From positions 310,001 to 374,000 of the forward strand of contig NZ_BILW01000002.1 in assembly GCF_004000765.1 (NCBI RefSeq): a stretch of DNA of 64,000 bases, in the 5' to 3' direction. Below are positions 63,328 to 64,000 of the stretch, one piece after another; within the stretch, counting starts at the first letter, position 1, and every line of letters begins with the position of its first letter. Position numbers and translations under genes: made by a program. Under the pieces are notes generated by a model. The model did no database searches and was not told the DNA's origin. It was given only the letters and a program-made list of their open reading frames with translations. This DNA is from Paenibacillus chondroitinus NBRC 15376 (lineage in GTDB: Bacteria; Bacillota; Bacilli; Paenibacillales; NBRC-103111).

Positions 63328-63350
63328 TAAAAATTAAAACTTTCTTAAAT
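63328..63350 (-). promoter_or_regulatory. Putative response-regulator box before its own gene
   Basis: The plus-strand sequence TAAAAATTAAAACTTTCTTAAAT (in parts: TAAAAATTAAAA, CTTTCTTAAAT) matches the box before the importer operon at most positions. It lies 107 bases upstream of the regulator start, suggesting autoregulation. Confidence 0.4.
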
Positions 63351-63371
63351 TATTAAGGATAGCGGGGGTGG

Positions 63372-63409
63372 TTGACAAAAATGAATCATGTAACTATTAT
63401 TGTTACATG
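63372..63409 (+). promoter_or_regulatory. Promoter and palindromic operator of the Rrf2 gene
   Basis: TTGACA (63372-63377) and TATTAT (63395-63400) are 17 bases apart. An inverted repeat, CATGTAAC - seven bases - GTTACATG (63387-63409), covers the spacer and the -10 box. An Rrf2-type repressor would block polymerase here. The 175-base leader holds only an ATG directly followed by TAG after AAAGGGAG, and a short frame from GTG at 63448 to 63522. Confidence 0.7.
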
Positions 63410-63585
63410 TAGGGCATGATTAACAAAAGGGAGTGAATATTTATGTAGTGTATTTTAAAATTGCCGGCATTGCCATGACCATGGAGAAGCTAGAAGCTCA
63501 TTTATCTGCTATAATGGGGTAAACGTGTCGAATGGAAAGAAACTTCATCCTTTCATCAAGACACTTCCTTCGTGAGGTGATAGTC

Positions 63586-63990
63586 ATGGTTAACACACGT
63601 CTTTCCGTTGCCATTCATATAATGGCTCTAGTTCATACGAACCCTAAGGCTTCTTCCGATATGATTGCAGGAAGCGTCTCAACGAATCCAGTTGTTATTC
63701 GCAGAATTACCAGCATGTTGAAAAAATCCGGCTTACTATCTTCAAGAGTAGGCGTTGCGGGGTTTGCCTTGACCAAAAGTCCAAGCGAAATCACCTTATA
63801 TGATATCTATAAATCCGTCCAATTGGAGTCTGAGATTTTCAATATCCATGATAATCCGAATCCGAATTGTACGGTCGGCAGGGAAATCCAACAAACTTTG
63901 GATGTGACCTTTGAAAGTGTAAAAGCAGCCATGGAAAACGAGCTTAGAAATAAAACACTACAAGATGTTATTTATCATATCTTCAAGTAG
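63586..63990 (+). CDS. Rrf2 family transcriptional regulator
   Basis: A 134-residue winged-helix regulator beginning MVNTRLSVAIHIMALV. The recognition helix is NPVVIRRITSMLKKSGLLSS (in part). It has only one cysteine (NPNCTVG) instead of the three of IscR, so it probably holds no Fe-S cluster and resembles YwnA-like members. The chosen ATG has GTGAGGTGA seven bases upstream. The palindrome over its promoter suggests autorepression. Its target outside the window is unknown. Confidence 0.9.
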   Translation: MVNTRLSVAIHIMALVHTNPKASSDMIAGSVSTNPVVIRRITSMLKKSGLLSSRVGVAGFALTKSPSEITLYDIYKSVQLESEIFNIHDNPNPNCTVGREIQQTLDVTFESVKAAMENELRNKTLQDVIYHIFK

Positions 63991-64000
63991 TACGGGCTTT

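Noticed and set aside
1-64000. Genomic island or prophage
   Set aside because: No integrase, transposase, attachment repeats or phage gene was seen; gene style appears even along the window.

Overview
The window looks like chromosome of a spore-forming Firmicute of the Paenibacillus type. The reasons are a complete gerA-type spore germination operon, a multi-PAS sensor kinase of the sporulation-kinase kind, YesM/YesN-style sugar two-component systems, strong AGGAGG ribosome binding sites with frequent GTG/TTG starts, catabolite-response (cre-like) palindromes, and many sugar ABC importers. No rRNA, tRNA, insertion sequence, phage gene or CRISPR array was seen. The genus is an inference from gene content and style only.

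Layout. 0-4.6 kb: end of a PAS histidine kinase, a phytanoyl-CoA-dioxygenase-like gene divergent from an AraC regulator, and a lone GHKL ATPase. 4.8-7.4 kb: a glycosyltransferase plus UDP-glucose dehydrogenase operon behind three TTAAcA-like hexamers at 11-bp period (PhoP-box-like). 7.4-16.3 kb: a 2-aminoethylphosphonate (AEP) operon (substrate-binding protein, ATPase, fused permease, DeoR regulator, phnX, phnW, ald, perhaps mgtC) with a clear sigma-A promoter. 16.4-24.7 kb: an Opp/Dpp-type importer with a HAD phosphatase and its own LacI regulator, under three TTAAACCGGTTTAA-like operators and cre-like sites, so probably an oligosaccharide system. 24.7-33.8 kb: a ribose-type ABC importer (ATPase, permease, binding protein), a YesN/YesM two-component system with an extra sugar-binding lipoprotein, and a second DeoR regulator closely resembling the AEP one. 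34-40 kb: a MarR-controlled EmrA/EmrB-type efflux operon with a second adaptor and a large secreted protein of unknown function.

40.0-40.7 kb is non-coding and repeat-rich. 40.7-47.7 kb: a sugar catabolic cassette (L-fucose-isomerase-like enzyme, two-piece transketolase, FGGY kinase, nucleoside-hydrolase-like protein) with a divergent LacI regulator and many GTTTAG half sites between them. 47.7-48.5 kb: a second intergenic repeat cluster and a universal stress protein. 48.6-53.9 kb: the germinant receptor operon A-C-D-like-B-B. 53.9-56.9 kb: an open frame joining an MFS transporter to a D-2-hydroxyacid dehydrogenase, preceded by an unrecognised gene. 57-63.2 kb: a sugar ABC importer that lacks an ATPase but includes an HlyD-like adaptor, next to an OmpR-type two-component system; the two promoters share a similar AT-rich box. 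63.3-64 kb: an Rrf2 regulator with a palindrome over its promoter.

The genes read as scavenging modules for a soil bacterium: phosphonate phosphorus and nitrogen, plant-type sugars and oligosaccharides, and phosphate-limited cell-wall polymer synthesis, each with a local regulator. Starts were set by ribosome binding site position where several in-frame starts exist.
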